Origin: Streptomyces sp. HUAS MG91
GTDB lineage: Bacteria > Actinomycetota > Actinomycetes > Streptomycetales > Streptomycetaceae
DNA: 64,000 nt
Assembly (NCBI RefSeq): GCF_040529335.1
Contig: NZ_CP159534.1
Location: 4,340,001-4,404,000, forward strand
Reading direction: 5' to 3'
Of this stretch, positions 26,256 through 35,169 are shown piece by piece; position 1 is the first letter of the stretch, and each line of letters opens with the position of its first letter. The position numbers and the translations under genes were made by a program. The notes under the pieces were generated by a model. That model was given only the letters and a program-made list of their open reading frames with translations, was not told where the DNA came from and did not search any database.

Positions 26256-27026
26256 ATGGCGAAGGCAGCGCGGATGAGCGTCTGGCTCGAAGAGAGCAGG
26301 GCCGGACGCGGTCGGCGCAGCGAGCAGCCCAGCGGCCTGGACCGCGAGCGGATCACCGACGCCACGGTGAAGCTGCTCGACGCCGAGGGGCTCGCCAAGT
26401 TCTCCATGCGGCGCCTGGCGGGCGAGCTGGGCGTCACCGCGATGTCCGTGTACTGGTACGTCGACACCAAGGACGACCTGCTCGAACTCGCCCTGGACCG
26501 GGTCTTCGGCGAACCGGAGGTCGCCGGTACGGGTGCCGGGGGCCCCGACGACGGCGACTGGAGCGAGCAGGTGCGCCGGCTCGCCACCGAGTACCGGGCG
26601 CTGCTCGTGCGCCACCCGTGGATCTCGCCGCTGGTCGGCAGCTACCTCAACATCGGCCCGAACTCGCTGGAGTTCTCCGCCGTCGTGCAGCGCGTCTTCG
26701 CCCGCACCGGGCTGCCGATGAACGCGCAGCGCGGGGCGATCGCGAGCGTCATGCAGTTCGTGTACGGGTACGGGACCGTCGAGGGCCACTTCCGGCAGCG
26801 GTGCGCCGATGTCGGCATGACGCAGGACGAGTACTTCCGGCGGACGATGACCACCTTCACCGCACCGGCCGACAAGCCGGAGATGCTGCGGCACGCCGAG
26901 GAGACGATGGCGCAGGTGGAAGCCGGGGGCACGGTGGAAGAGATCCGCGACCTCGACTTCCACGTCGCGCTCGATCTCCAGATCGCCGGGATCGCGGCGC
27001 TGGTGGCGCGGGAGAGCCGGAACTAA
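26256..27026 (+). CDS. TetR-family transcriptional regulator
   Basis: This 256-residue repressor has an N-terminal helix-turn-helix at about residues 30-75 (RERITDATVKLLDAEGLAKF, MRRLAGELGVTAMSVYWYV, KDDLLELALD). The large C-terminal ligand domain is of the TetR_C type (WISPLVGSYLNIGPNSLEF, QFVYGYGTVEGHF). The size and the WYV phrase fit regulators of multidrug exporters. It most likely binds the palindrome at 24530 and controls the exporter upstream. Its 3' end overlaps the convergent F420/PPOX gene by four bases. Confidence 0.88.
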   Translation: MAKAARMSVWLEESRAGRGRRSEQPSGLDRERITDATVKLLDAEGLAKFSMRRLAGELGVTAMSVYWYVDTKDDLLELALDRVFGEPEVAGTGAGGPDDGDWSEQVRRLATEYRALLVRHPWISPLVGSYLNIGPNSLEFSAVVQRVFARTGLPMNAQRGAIASVMQFVYGYGTVEGHFRQRCADVGMTQDEYFRRTMTTFTAPADKPEMLRHAEETMAQVEAGGTVEEIRDLDFHVALDLQIAGIAALVARESRN

Positions 27027-27484
27027 CCGAGCCGCGCCGGGAAACCGCCCGTCGCCACCGGGCCCCACTTCTGCGGGGTGATCCGGATGATCGACTTGCC
27101 CTGCTTCACCATCGCCTCCCGGTACTCGTCCCAGTCCGGGTGCTCCCCCGAGATGTTGCGGAAGTACTCCACGAGGGGTTCGACCGAGTCGGGGGTGTCG
27201 AGGACCTCGGCCGAGCCGTCGATCTGCACCCACGGCCCGTTCCACTCGTCGCTCAGCACGACCACGCTGACGCGCGGATTCCGCTTGGCGTTACGGGTCT
27301 TGGCGCGCTCGGGATAGGTGGAGACGACGATCCGCCCGGCGTCGTCGACCCCGCAGGTCAGTGGAGAGGCCTGCGGGGTGCCGTCGGCACGGGCGGTGAT
27401 GAGGAGGGCGCGGTGGCGGGGCCGGACGAAGTCGAGCAACTCGTCCAGGGACACACGGGTGTTGGTCGCGATGTTCGGAGCCAT
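27023..27484 (-). CDS. PPOX-class F420-dependent oxidoreductase family protein
   Basis: This 153-residue split-barrel flavin/F420-binding protein contains LLDFVRPRHRALLITARADG, ASPLTCGVDDAGRIVVSTYPERAKTRNAKRNPRVSVVV in successive strands, and WVQIDGSAEVLD. The Arg/Lys-rich TRNAKRNPR segment is the phosphate-binding pattern of F420-dependent PPOX-class reductases in actinobacteria. The likely role is reduction of an unsaturated or quinone-like substrate; the native substrate is unknown. The gene is monocistronic and convergent with the TetR gene. Confidence 0.85.
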   Translation of the reverse strand: MAPNIATNTRVSLDELLDFVRPRHRALLITARADGTPQASPLTCGVDDAGRIVVSTYPERAKTRNAKRNPRVSVVVLSDEWNGPWVQIDGSAEVLDTPDSVEPLVEYFRNISGEHPDWDEYREAMVKQGKSIIRITPQKWGPVATGGFPARLG

Positions 27485-27523
27485 GCGCCCAGCCTAGTGA
27501 CTGCCGCCCTCCCCACTGCCGTC

Positions 27524-28342
27524 CTACATGCTGGGCAGCGCGTCGCCCTGGACCGCCTGGATGTCCAGCTCGACCTTGAGGGTCGCGCCGATCGCCGCGA
27601 TACCGGCCTGGACGACCTGGTTGTAGTTCATGGCGAAGTCCTCGCGGCGCAGCTCGGCCGTCGCCTTGAACGCGGCGCGGGTGCCGCCCCACGGGTCGGC
27701 GCCGGTGCCCAGGTAGCTGAGGTCCAGGTCGACCTGGCGGGCCACGCCGTGCAGGTTCAGCTCGCCGTGCACGGTCCAGCGGTCGGGGCCGGCCGGGGAC
27801 AGGCCCGTCGACCGGTAGGTGATCTCGGGGTGCGACTCGACGTCCAGGAAGTCGGGGGACTTCAGGTGGCCGTCGCGCATCCCGTTGCCGGTGTCGATGG
27901 ACGCCGACCTGATGACGGCCTCGACCCGGGACTTCTCCACGTCCTGCGCGATGTCGATCCGCGCCCGGAAGTCCGTGAACCGCCCGTGCACGGAGGTGAT
28001 GCCCAGGTGCTGGGCGGTCGCGGCGACCGCGGAGTGCGCCGGGTCGACGGTCCACGGTCCGGGCGGCGGCAGCTCGGCGCCGCCCTGCCGGGCGAGCACG
28101 ACGGTGCCGACGTCGGCCCGGCCGGTGGCCGTGACCAGCGCCGTGGAGGCCGCGGGGCTGTATCCGACGGCGGTCACGATCACGGTGTACGGGCCCGGGG
28201 TGAGGGCGGCGGCGTCGTGCACGGCGCCCTCGTCGTCCGCCTCGGCGCGCAGCACCTGCGCGCCCGTCATGTCGGTCACCGTGACGACGGCGTGCGGCAG
28301 AGCCCACCCGTCCCGCGTCCGGATCCGCGCGCTGAGTCCCAT
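27524..28342 (-). CDS. YceI-family protein with an N-terminal carboxypeptidase-regulatory-like domain
   Basis: This 272-residue protein has a first about 90 residues that form an Ig-like carboxypeptidase-regulatory fold (HAVVTVTDMTGAQVLRAEAD, TPGPYTVIVTAVGYSP, VGTVVLARQG). The rest is a YceI lipocalin-like beta barrel (GPWTVDPAHSAVAATAQHLG, VHGRFTDFRARIDI, SPDFLDVESHPEITYRSTG, VHGELNLHGVARQVDLDL), which binds isoprenoid-like ligands in characterised members. There is no signal peptide. The ATG at 28342 has AGGAG 9 bases upstream and is preferred to the ATG nine bases earlier. The same Ig-like fold is repeated in the exporter at 28552. Confidence 0.85.
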   Translation of the reverse strand: MGLSARIRTRDGWALPHAVVTVTDMTGAQVLRAEADDEGAVHDAAALTPGPYTVIVTAVGYSPAASTALVTATGRADVGTVVLARQGGAELPPPGPWTVDPAHSAVAATAQHLGITSVHGRFTDFRARIDIAQDVEKSRVEAVIRSASIDTGNGMRDGHLKSPDFLDVESHPEITYRSTGLSPAGPDRWTVHGELNLHGVARQVDLDLSYLGTGADPWGGTRAAFKATAELRREDFAMNYNQVVQAGIAAIGATLKVELDIQAVQGDALPSM

Positions 28343-28492
28343 CGTCCACATCTCCTAGCTGAAGTTCTCACACACGTAAGGGAATTGAGTGCGCCCTGTA
28401 CGTGAAACGGCCCCGGCCCGCAGCGTCTCGGCCGTCCCCTGCCGTTAACGACGCCACCGGGTCCGGGGCCCTTTTCCCACATCCGGGCGAAC

Positions 28493-28531
28493 GGTGCGGC
28501 TCACGTCTCCGCTCGAAACGCGAGCCGCACC
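28493..28531 (-). terminator. Hairpin terminator after the MFS-Ig gene
   Basis: GGTGCGGCTC (28493-28502) and GAGCCGCACC (28522-28531) pair perfectly around a 19-base loop. The hairpin starts 20 bases beyond the stop of the minus-strand exporter gene. Confidence 0.6.
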
Positions 28532-28551
28532 GGGTGTCCGTCCGGAGTCAG

Positions 28552-31095
28552 TTACTCGCCGGGGTGGGCGAGCTCGATGTCGTGACCGTCGACGCCACTG
28601 CCGTTCACGGTCAGGTGCGTGGCCACCGGCGGGTAACCGGTCGCGATGACCGTGTACTCGCCGCCGTCCAGGTCGGTGAAGGCGTACGCGCCGTCCTCAC
28701 CGGTGGTCGAGGTCGCGACCACGTTGCCCGCGGCGTCGACGAGCGTGACCCGCGCGTCGTTCAGCGAGCGGCCCGCGGCCCGGATGGTGCCCTGGACCTG
28801 GGAGCCGGAGTTCAGCTCGATCTCGACGCGGGTGACACCCGTGCCGCCGACCTCGACGGGCAGGGCGAGCGGACGGTGTCCGGCCGCGTTCACGGCCACG
28901 GTCACCGCGCCGGGAACCAGCTCGGCGAAGGTGAACTCGCCGTCCTGGCCGGAGAGCCCGGTGGCCAGCACGTCACCGCGGACGTCGGTCACGATGACCA
29001 TGGCGCCGACGACCGGGGCCTTGGTCTCCGCGGCCCTGACCACACCGCTCAGGCCGCTGGTGCCGCTGAGCAGGATGTCGTACGCGACCCGCTCCTCACC
29101 GACGACCACGGTGGAGGCCTGCGGCTGGTAGCCGTCGGCCGAGGCGATCAGGACGTAGGAACCGGCGCCGGGGGCGTCGACCGTGTACGAACCGTCGCCC
29201 TGGGCGACCGCGCGGCCCAGCTGCCGTCCCCCGAGGGAGATCAGCGTGACCGCGGCCCGCGGGACCGGGGCGGACTCGGCGCCGCGGACGAAGCCGTGCA
29301 CCGGGGTGCCGCCGCCCGTGCCGGGCTGCGCCGGGACGCTGCCCGCCGGGGCGGACGCGACGGCCGCCAGGCGCTGGGTCTGGGTGTCGGCGGCGGGCTC
29401 ACCCGCACCGACCAGGCTCGGCACCTTCTCCGGCTCGGTGACCGGGTTGGCGGTCAGGCCGGCGGCGGCGCCGGACGCGGCCGCCTCGGTCTCCTTGGCC
29501 TGGTCCAGGCCGCCGGACGTACGCAGCGGAACCTCCTTGATGAACAGCATGGCGATCAGGGCGAGCAGCGCGATCGGCGCGGCGATCAGGAAGACGTCGG
29601 CGATGCCGTGCCCGTAGGAGCTCTCCATGATCGTGCGCAGCGGCGCGGGCAGCTTGTCGAGGTCCGGGATGGCGCCGCCACCCGTACCGCCGTGGCCGAG
29701 CGCCGCACCCTTCGGGCCGAGGTCGGCGAGGCCGTCCTTGACGTAGTGCGTGATGCGGGTGGACATGATCGAACCGAGCGCCGAGACACCCATCGCACCA
29801 CCGAGGGAGCGGAAGAAGGTGACCGTGGAGCTGGCCGAGCCGATGTCCTGCGGGGCGACCTGGTTCTGGGTGCAGAGCACGAGGTTCTGCATCGTCATGC
29901 CGACGCCGAGACCCATGAGGGCCATGAAGATCGCGACGTGCCAGTACGGGGTGTCGTAGCGGATCGTGCCGAGCAGGCCGAGGCCCGCCGTGATCAGGAC
30001 GCCGCCGGAGACCAGCCACGCCTTCCACTTGCCGGTCTTGGTGATGACCTGGCCCGCGACGGTCGACGAGATGAACAGGCCGCCGATCATCGGGATCGTC
30101 ATGACACCGGACATCGTCGGCGACTTGCCGCGCGCCAGCTGGAAGTACTGCGAGAAGAACACGGTGCCGGCGAACATCGCGACACCCACGAAGAGCGAGG
30201 CGATCGAGGCGAGCGTGATGGTGCGGTTGCGGAAGAGACGCAGCGGGATGATCGGCTCGGCGGCCTTGCTCTCCACGAGGATGAAGATCAGGGCGAGCAC
30301 GATCGCGCCGCCCACCATCGCGCCGGTCTGCCACGACAGCCAGTCGTACTTGTCGTCGGCGAAGGTGACCCACAGGAGCAGGGTGCAGACCGCGGCGGTG
30401 ATGAAGAAGGCACCGGCCCAGTCGACCTTGACGTTGTCACGCTTGACGACGGGGAGCTTCAGCGTCTTCTGGAGCACGATGAGCGCGATGACCGCGAACG
30501 GCACACCGACGTAGAAGCACCAGCGCCAGCCCAGCCACGAGGTGTCGGTGATGACACCGCCGAGCAGCGGGCCGCCGACGGTGGCGACGGCGAAGGTCGC
30601 ACCGAGGTAGCCGGAGTAGCGGCCCCGCTCGCGCGGGGAGATCATCGCGGCCATCACGATCTGCGCGAGGGCGGAGAGACCGCCGACGCCGATGCCCTGG
30701 ACGACACGGCAGGTGATCAGCATGCCGGGGTTCTGCGAGAGACCCGCGACGACCGAACCGCCCACGTAGATGATCAGGGCTATCTGGACGAGCGCCTTCT
30801 TGCTGAAGATGTCGGCGAGCTTGCCCCACAGGGGCGTGGTCGCGGTCATCGCGAGCAGCGAGGCGGTGACGACCCAGGTGTAGGCGGACTGACCGCCGCC
30901 GAGGTCGCCGACGATCTCGGGCAGAGCGTTGGTGACGATCGTCGACGACAGAATGGCGACGAACATGCCGAGCAGCAGCCCGGACAGCGCCTCCATGATC
31001 TGACGGTGCGTCATGGTGGCGCCGGCGTCGGGGGCACTGCCTCCGTGCTTGGCGGCATGGCTGCCCCGCACACCGGACGGTGTGGATGTTGCCAT
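28552..31095 (-). CDS. MFS exporter (DHA2-like) with C-terminal Ig-like carboxypeptidase-regulatory repeats
   Basis: This 847-residue protein has, from about residues 28 to 540, an MFS exporter with some 14 membrane segments (GLLLGMFVAILSSTIVTNAL, GKLADIFSKKALVQIAL motif A, TFAVATVGGPLLGGVITD motif C). A linker of about 55 residues and then three Ig-like carboxypeptidase-regulatory repeats follow: GFVRGAESAPVPRAAVTLIS, GVVRAAETKAPVVGAMVIV and GTIRAAGRSLNDARVTLVD, each ending in a YTV/VTV strand. Such soluble repeats on an exporter are unusual. The gene lies 20 bases after the MarR gene, so MarR control is likely. The ATG at 31095 follows AAAAGGA. Confidence 0.88.
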   Translation of the reverse strand: MATSTPSGVRGSHAAKHGGSAPDAGATMTHRQIMEALSGLLLGMFVAILSSTIVTNALPEIVGDLGGGQSAYTWVVTASLLAMTATTPLWGKLADIFSKKALVQIALIIYVGGSVVAGLSQNPGMLITCRVVQGIGVGGLSALAQIVMAAMISPRERGRYSGYLGATFAVATVGGPLLGGVITDTSWLGWRWCFYVGVPFAVIALIVLQKTLKLPVVKRDNVKVDWAGAFFITAAVCTLLLWVTFADDKYDWLSWQTGAMVGGAIVLALIFILVESKAAEPIIPLRLFRNRTITLASIASLFVGVAMFAGTVFFSQYFQLARGKSPTMSGVMTIPMIGGLFISSTVAGQVITKTGKWKAWLVSGGVLITAGLGLLGTIRYDTPYWHVAIFMALMGLGVGMTMQNLVLCTQNQVAPQDIGSASSTVTFFRSLGGAMGVSALGSIMSTRITHYVKDGLADLGPKGAALGHGGTGGGAIPDLDKLPAPLRTIMESSYGHGIADVFLIAAPIALLALIAMLFIKEVPLRTSGGLDQAKETEAAASGAAAGLTANPVTEPEKVPSLVGAGEPAADTQTQRLAAVASAPAGSVPAQPGTGGGTPVHGFVRGAESAPVPRAAVTLISLGGRQLGRAVAQGDGSYTVDAPGAGSYVLIASADGYQPQASTVVVGEERVAYDILLSGTSGLSGVVRAAETKAPVVGAMVIVTDVRGDVLATGLSGQDGEFTFAELVPGAVTVAVNAAGHRPLALPVEVGGTGVTRVEIELNSGSQVQGTIRAAGRSLNDARVTLVDAAGNVVATSTTGEDGAYAFTDLDGGEYTVIATGYPPVATHLTVNGSGVDGHDIELAHPGE

Positions 31096-31115
31096 GGGAT
31101 TCCTTTTCTTACGTC

Positions 31116-31616
31116 TTACGCGGGTGTACGGGTGGTCTGTGTCGAAGCCTGCGCGGCGACGGGGAGCGGTGCTCGGGACGCCGTCGTCCGGCAGTCCCCG
31201 AAGCTGTCGCGCAGTCGCGTCATCAGGGCGATGAGCTGGTTGACCTCGTCGTCGGACCAGTCGCTCAGCCGCTCGGCGAGCAACTCGGTCGTCCGCGCGT
31301 CGAGGTTGTTCATCTGTTCGTGCCCCTCGGCGGTGAGGGTGAGGATCCGGGAGCGCTTGTCGGCGGGGTCGGGGCGGCGCTCGATCCAGCCGCGGTCCGC
31401 GGTGTGTGCCACGTGCCGGCTGGCCACGGACATGTCGACGGCCATCAGCTCGGCCATCCTGCTCATCCGCATGTCGCCGTAGCGCTTGAGGAGAGCGAGG
31501 ACGGCTGCCGAGCCTGCCGGACAGTCGTGGGGCAGGATGCGCGCCATGTCCCTCTTGACGGCGCCGAAGGCACTGAGCTGTCGGGCCAGTTCGTCGTAAT
31601 GACGCTGTGCGGCCAC
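31116..31616 (-). CDS. MarR-family transcriptional regulator
   Basis: This 166-residue winged-helix regulator has GSAAVLALLKRYGDMRMSRM, AELMAVDMSVASRHVAHTADRGWI (recognition helix) and the wing RRPDPADKRSRILTLTAEG, all diagnostic of MarR. The GTG at 31614-31616 follows AGGAGG four bases upstream and is preferred to the ORF start at 31685. It heads the operon with the MFS-Ig exporter. Two matching inverted repeats just upstream make autorepression likely. The inducer is unknown. Confidence 0.88.
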   Translation of the reverse strand: MAAQRHYDELARQLSAFGAVKRDMARILPHDCPAGSAAVLALLKRYGDMRMSRMAELMAVDMSVASRHVAHTADRGWIERRPDPADKRSRILTLTAEGHEQMNNLDARTTELLAERLSDWSDDEVNQLIALMTRLRDSFGDCRTTASRAPLPVAAQASTQTTRTPA

Positions 31617-31642
31617 AGCACCTCCTGACCAAAACCTTATTT

Positions 31643-31687
31643 GTTGCTTAGAGCAACCATAGAAGCAGTTGGTTGCCGCAGGCAAAC
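31643..31687. promoter_or_regulatory. Two MarR-type operators
   Basis: GTTGCT-TAG-AGCAAC (31643-31657) is a perfect inverted repeat. GTTGCC-GCA-GGCAAA (31672-31686) matches it in form with one mismatch. Both read GTTGC-N5-GCAA, start 29 bases apart, and lie directly upstream of the MarR gene. Confidence 0.6.
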
Positions 31688-31811
31688 TAAAAAGGGCGTT
31701 CGACCCTAAAAACTAGGCAAACGTCCGGGCCTGATGGCGTAAAGCCGCAGCTCACGTGGGCTGCGAGTGACCTGTGGCGTCTGTGGCGCCGATTCGCTAG
31801 GGTCCTGCCCC

Positions 31812-32024
31812 ATGGCACACAACCCCCAGGGCCCGGGCCCCGAAGGCAACATCGACCCCGCGGGCAGCACTCAGATGTTCCGCGCCTTCGTCGACGAAGG
31901 CGGCACGCCCTCGCCGCGCGCGCAGGCGGCACCGGTGAAGTCCGGTCCGAGCACGGGACTGATCGTCGGCATCGTGGTCGCGATCGTCGTGGTGGCGGCG
32001 GTGGCCTGGCTGGCGCTCTCGTAG
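31812..32024 (+). CDS. Small tail-anchored membrane protein, 70 aa
   Basis: This 70-residue protein has a hydrophilic Pro/Gly-rich N-terminal part (MAHNPQGPGPEGNIDPAG, then MFRAFVDEGG) and one C-terminal membrane helix (TGLIVGIVVAIVVVAAVAWL) that ends at the last residues. It would sit in the membrane with the N-terminal part in the cytoplasm. The family is not recognised beyond similar small Streptomyces proteins. The ATG at 31812 is preferred to an upstream in-frame start because it follows directly after GCCCC with no better ribosome-binding site elsewhere, so the start is tentative. Confidence 0.65.
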   Translation: MAHNPQGPGPEGNIDPAGSTQMFRAFVDEGGTPSPRAQAAPVKSGPSTGLIVGIVVAIVVVAAVAWLALS

Positions 32025-32043
32025 CGGACGGCCGCGCCCTCCC

Positions 32044-32901
32044 TCACTTCCACTGCACGGAGACGTCCCGCGTCTCGACGTGCATCCCCAGCGGTACGCG
32101 CCAGGAGTCGACGCAGACCGCCCACGTCTTCTCCTTCTTCTCCCCGGGCCCGATGGGCACGGGGAGTTTTTCTTGCGACTCGATCGTCGCCCAGTCGACG
32201 CCGAGCGCCCCGATGATGTGGGTCTCGAAGGTGACGGTGCCCGAACGCACCGCCGTGCCGCCGGAGTTGTGCAACGTCAGGGTCACGTCCTGGCACCACC
32301 GCTTGTCGGCGTCCTTCAGTACGGGCTCGCTCACCTTGAGGGCGGCCGGGGCGGGGGTCGAAGGGGTGCCGCCGGGCGTCCCGGAGCCGGACCCCGACCC
32401 CGATCCCGAGCCCGACCCGGAGCCCGAGCCGGACCCCGATCCCGATCCGGCCGGGGTGCCTGCCGTGCCGCCGCCCTTGCCGCCGCTCTGCGTGCCACCG
32501 CCGCCCGCGGAGCCGGAGGAACCGGAGGAGCCGGTGGCCCCCGACGAGCGCGAGGCCCCTCCGCCCGGTTTCCCGGCGTCCGACGACCCGGCGCCGGGAG
32601 TATCCCCGGCGGACGAGCCGCCACCGCTGCCCTTGCCGTCGGCGCCGTCACCGCCGCCCTGCCGTCCGCTCCCGGAGGCGGCGGGGGAGTCCGGGTCCAG
32701 CGGCACCAGCTCCACCTTCCCGGTGGGCGCGACGCTGTCGCCCGGCGCGGCGGAGCCCCCGGCGGCTCCCACGGCCACGTATTTGGAGGGCCCGCCGTCC
32801 CCGCCGAAGGCGACGGTGGCGGCTCCGCCGAGCCCCACCACGGCGGCCGACGCGACCCCGACGGCGATGCCCCTACGTCCTCGTACCCACGTCCGCAGCA
32901 T
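32044..32901 (-). CDS. Membrane-anchored protein with Gly-Ser linker and a C-terminal beta domain
   Basis: This 285-residue protein has an N-terminal basic cap and one hydrophobic helix (GIAVGVASAAVVGLGGAATVAF), likely an uncleaved anchor. A Gly/Ser/Ala-rich stalk of about 140 residues follows, including eleven consecutive Gly-Ser pairs. The C-terminal domain of about 100 residues has the appearance of a secreted beta sandwich with two Cys residues (RWCQDVTLTLHN and TWAVCVDSWRVP) that could form a disulfide, and WxxxLG-type strands. The function is unknown; the layout suggests a surface protein presented on a flexible stalk. A TGACGG-type palindrome lies 15 bases upstream of the start. Confidence 0.75.
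   Translation of the reverse strand: MLRTWVRGRRGIAVGVASAAVVGLGGAATVAFGGDGGPSKYVAVGAAGGSAAPGDSVAPTGKVELVPLDPDSPAASGSGRQGGGDGADGKGSGGGSSAGDTPGAGSSDAGKPGGGASRSSGATGSSGSSGSAGGGGTQSGGKGGGTAGTPAGSGSGSGSGSGSGSGSGSGSGSGTPGGTPSTPAPAALKVSEPVLKDADKRWCQDVTLTLHNSGGTAVRSGTVTFETHIIGALGVDWATIESQEKLPVPIGPGEKKEKTWAVCVDSWRVPLGMHVETRDVSVQWK
32383..32448 (-). repeat. Gly-Ser dipeptide repeat, 11 copies
   Basis: Sixty-six bases encode (Gly-Ser)x11 on the minus strand with mixed codons (GGA/GGG/GGC, TCG/TCC). The DNA is an imperfect hexamer repeat. It forms the stalk of the surface protein and may vary in length between strains. Confidence 0.85.
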
Positions 32902-32915
32902 CGCGCCAGTATGTC

Positions 32916-32928
32916 TGACGGTCCGTCA
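32916..32928. promoter_or_regulatory. TGACGG-T-CCGTCA palindrome
   Basis: A perfect 13-base inverted repeat lies 15 bases upstream of the stalk-protein start at 32901 and about 90 bases after the sigN stop. It shares the half-site TGACGG, and the 13-base length, with the operator at 2124-2136. Confidence 0.5.
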
Positions 32929-32967
32929 ATTAGGAACCCTCGTGCCGCTTCGGACGGCGACGGCGTC

Positions 32968-32997
32968 GGGGCGGCGACCCCTGCGGGTCGCCGCCCC
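32968..32997 (-). terminator. Terminator after sigN
   Basis: Perfect 13-base arms GGGGCGGCGACCC (32968-32980) and GGGTCGCCGCCCC (32985-32997) enclose loop CTGC, 20 bases beyond the sigN stop. Confidence 0.75.
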
Positions 32998-33017
32998 GTG
33001 ACATCCGTGCGCGCGGG

Positions 33018-33932
33018 TCAGTCCGCGATCAGACCCTCGCGCAGCTGGGCCAGCGTCCGCGTGAGCAGCCGCGACACGTGCATCTGCGAGATCCCGACCT
33101 CCTCGCCGATCTGCGACTGCGTCATGTTCGCGAAGAAGCGGAGCATGATGATCCGGCGCTCGCGGGGCGGCAGCTTGGCCAGCAGCGGCTTGAGCGACTC
33201 CCGGTACTCGACGCCCTCCAGGGCGGTGTCCTCGTAGCCGAGCCGGTCCGCCAGCGAGCCCTCGCCGCCGTCGTCCTCGGGGGCCGGCGAGTCGAGCGAG
33301 GACGCGGTGTAGGCGTTGCCCACCGCGAGTCCGTCGACGACGTCGTCCTCCGAGACCCCCAGCACCGCCGCGAGTTCGGGCACGGTCGGCGACCGGTCCA
33401 GCTTCTGCGCCAGCTCGTCGCTGGCCTTGGTGAGGGCGAGCCGCAGCTCCTGGAGGCGGCGCGGCACCCGCACCGACCACGACGTGTCCCGGAAGAACCG
33501 CTTGATCTCCCCGACGACGGTCGGCATCGCGAAGGTCGGGAACTCGACGCCGCGCTCGCAGTCGAACCGGTCGATCGCCTTGATCAGGCCGATGGTGCCG
33601 ACCTGGACGATGTCCTCCATCGGCTCGTTGCGACTGCGGAAGCGGGCCGCCGCGTAGCGCACCAGCGGCAGGTTCAACTCGATGAGGGTGTCGCGGACAT
33701 AGGCCCGCTCCGGGCTGTTCTCGTCGAGCGAGGCGAGCCGCAGGAAGAGGGAGCGGGACAGGGTGCGCGTGTCGATGGCCCCGGTCGACACCGGCGCGAT
33801 CGGGGCCACCGGCGCGACCGGCTCCCCGGAGGCCTCCGGGGCCGGGATCGGGGCCGAGGCCTGGGCCGGAACAGGAACAGGCGTGTCGGGCGAGAGCGTG
33901 AGCACCTTCGAGCTGCCCTGGTCTGCGGACAT
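33018..33932 (-). CDS. sigN: SigB/SigF-family RNA polymerase sigma factor, SigN-like
   Basis: This 304-residue group III sigma factor has a Pro/Ala-rich N-terminus of about 60 residues. Regions 2-4 follow with [27 protein letters not shown], split over region 2.1-2.2, [19 protein letters not shown] (2.3-2.4), VPRRLQELR, region 3 ([20 protein letters not shown]) and a region 4 HTH ([21 protein letters not shown]). It is a paralogue of the next gene. Order relative to tadA and upp matches my memory of the sigN-sigF pair in S. coelicolor, where sigN acts in aerial development. The ATG at 33932 follows AAGGGGG. No anti-sigma gene is adjacent. Confidence 0.8.
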   Translation of the reverse strand: MSADQGSSKVLTLSPDTPVPVPAQASAPIPAPEASGEPVAPVAPIAPVSTGAIDTRTLSRSLFLRLASLDENSPERAYVRDTLIELNLPLVRYAAARFRSRNEPMEDIVQVGTIGLIKAIDRFDCERGVEFPTFAMPTVVGEIKRFFRDTSWSVRVPRRLQELRLALTKASDELAQKLDRSPTVPELAAVLGVSEDDVVDGLAVGNAYTASSLDSPAPEDDGGEGSLADRLGYEDTALEGVEYRESLKPLLAKLPPRERRIIMLRFFANMTQSQIGEEVGISQMHVSRLLTRTLAQLREGLIAD

Positions 33933-34178
33933 GCCACCCCCTTGAGGTCGCGGACGGTCGCGGCGGACGCTCCCGTCAGGTAGGAACGCAGCCTCCACCT
34001 GAATACCGGACGACGGGCTGCGCCAAACGCGGTTCCAGCAGAATGTCACATGTCGGCAACACGCTGTAGTGACATGTCGACATGGATGGGGCGAATCAGC
34101 GCTGATAGCAGGGGGTGTGGCCCAAGAGGTCGGCGTTTCCGCCGGGAAATCCCCGCAGAACCGGTCTACCCGATTCAG

Positions 34179-35027
34179 CTACGCATCGATCCTGTTTGCG
34201 GATCGAAGTCGGGCGAAACTGCGGGCGAGGAGTCTTGACACATGCATCTGTGAGACGCCCAGCTCGGCGCTGATCTGGGACTGCGTGAGGTTGTTGTAGT
34301 AGCGCAGGAGCAGGATCCGCTGCTCGCGCTCGGGGAGCTGGACGAGCAGGTGCCGTACGAGGTCGCGGTGTTCGACGCCGTCCAGCTCGGGGTCCTCGTA
34401 GCCGAGCCGGTCGAGCAGCCCCGGCATCCCGTCGCCCTCCTGCGCGGCCTCCAGGGAGGTCGCGTGGTACGAGCGCCCGGCCTCGATGCAGGCGAGCACC
34501 TCGTCCTCGCCGATGCGCAGCCGCTCGGCGATCTCGGCGGTCGTCGGGGAGCGCCCGAAGGCGGTGGTCAGGTCCTCGCTCGCGGCGTTCACCTGCACCC
34601 ACAGCTCGTGCAGCCGGCGCGGGACGTGCACGGTCCGTACGTTGTCGCGGAAGTACCGCTTGATCTCCCCGACCACGGTCGGCATGGCGAAGGTCGGGAA
34701 CTGCACGCCGCGGTCCGGGTCGAACCGGTCGATGGCGTTGATCAGCCCGATCGTGCCGACCTGGACCACGTCCTCCATCGGCTCGTTGCGGCTGCGGAAG
34801 CGGGCCGCCGCGTAGCGCACCAGCGGCAGGTTGGCCTCGATCAGGGCGCCGCGCACCCGGGAGTGCTCCGGGCTGCCCGGCAGCAGGTTCTTGAGCTGGC
34901 CGAAGAGGACCTGGGTGAGCGCCCGGGTGTCGGCCCCGCGCGACTTCGCGGGCGGCGCCTGGGGCGCCGGTGTCTGTGGCACCTGTTGTGCCTGAGGTGC
35001 TTCTTGAGGCGCAGTACTGGCCGGCAC
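34179..35027 (-). CDS. sigF: RNA polymerase sigma factor SigF
   Basis: This 282-residue group III sigma factor has the family phrases [42 protein letters not shown] and a region 4 [24 protein letters not shown]. The N-terminus starting at the GTG 35027 reads MPASTAPQ, which fits the late-sporulation sigma factor SigF of S. coelicolor (about 287 residues), and AGGTGGGG precedes it. An upstream ATG at 35075 is in frame but has no good ribosome-binding site. SigF directs late spore maturation in Streptomyces. It is followed 246 bases later by its paralogue sigN on the same strand. Confidence 0.85.
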   Translation of the reverse strand: MPASTAPQEAPQAQQVPQTPAPQAPPAKSRGADTRALTQVLFGQLKNLLPGSPEHSRVRGALIEANLPLVRYAAARFRSRNEPMEDVVQVGTIGLINAIDRFDPDRGVQFPTFAMPTVVGEIKRYFRDNVRTVHVPRRLHELWVQVNAASEDLTTAFGRSPTTAEIAERLRIGEDEVLACIEAGRSYHATSLEAAQEGDGMPGLLDRLGYEDPELDGVEHRDLVRHLLVQLPEREQRILLLRYYNNLTQSQISAELGVSQMHVSRLLARSFARLRSANRIDA

Positions 35028-35091
35028 GGTCAACCCCACCTCTGTTTCGTCAACTCTTCGATCAAAAGCGGTCATAGCATCACAAGACATG

Positions 35092-35104
35092 TGCACTGTG
35101 TGCA
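35092..35104. promoter_or_regulatory. Palindrome upstream of sigF
   Basis: TGCAC-TGT-GTGCA is a perfect 13-base inverted repeat 65 bases upstream of the chosen sigF start, within the likely promoter region. It could be a developmental regulator site; the binding protein is unknown. Confidence 0.35.
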
Positions 35105-35169
35105 AGCACCGCATAACTACGTGTTGACGGGCCAGTTAGGGGCCGGCGGGTGTTCGAGGGCAGCGAAAA

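Noticed and set aside
32383..32448. Plus-strand Asp-Pro/Glu-Pro repeat protein
   Set aside because: The plus frame is the complement of the Gly-Ser stalk. The minus-strand gene has an anchor helix and a C-terminal domain with paired Cys residues, so the minus strand is coding.
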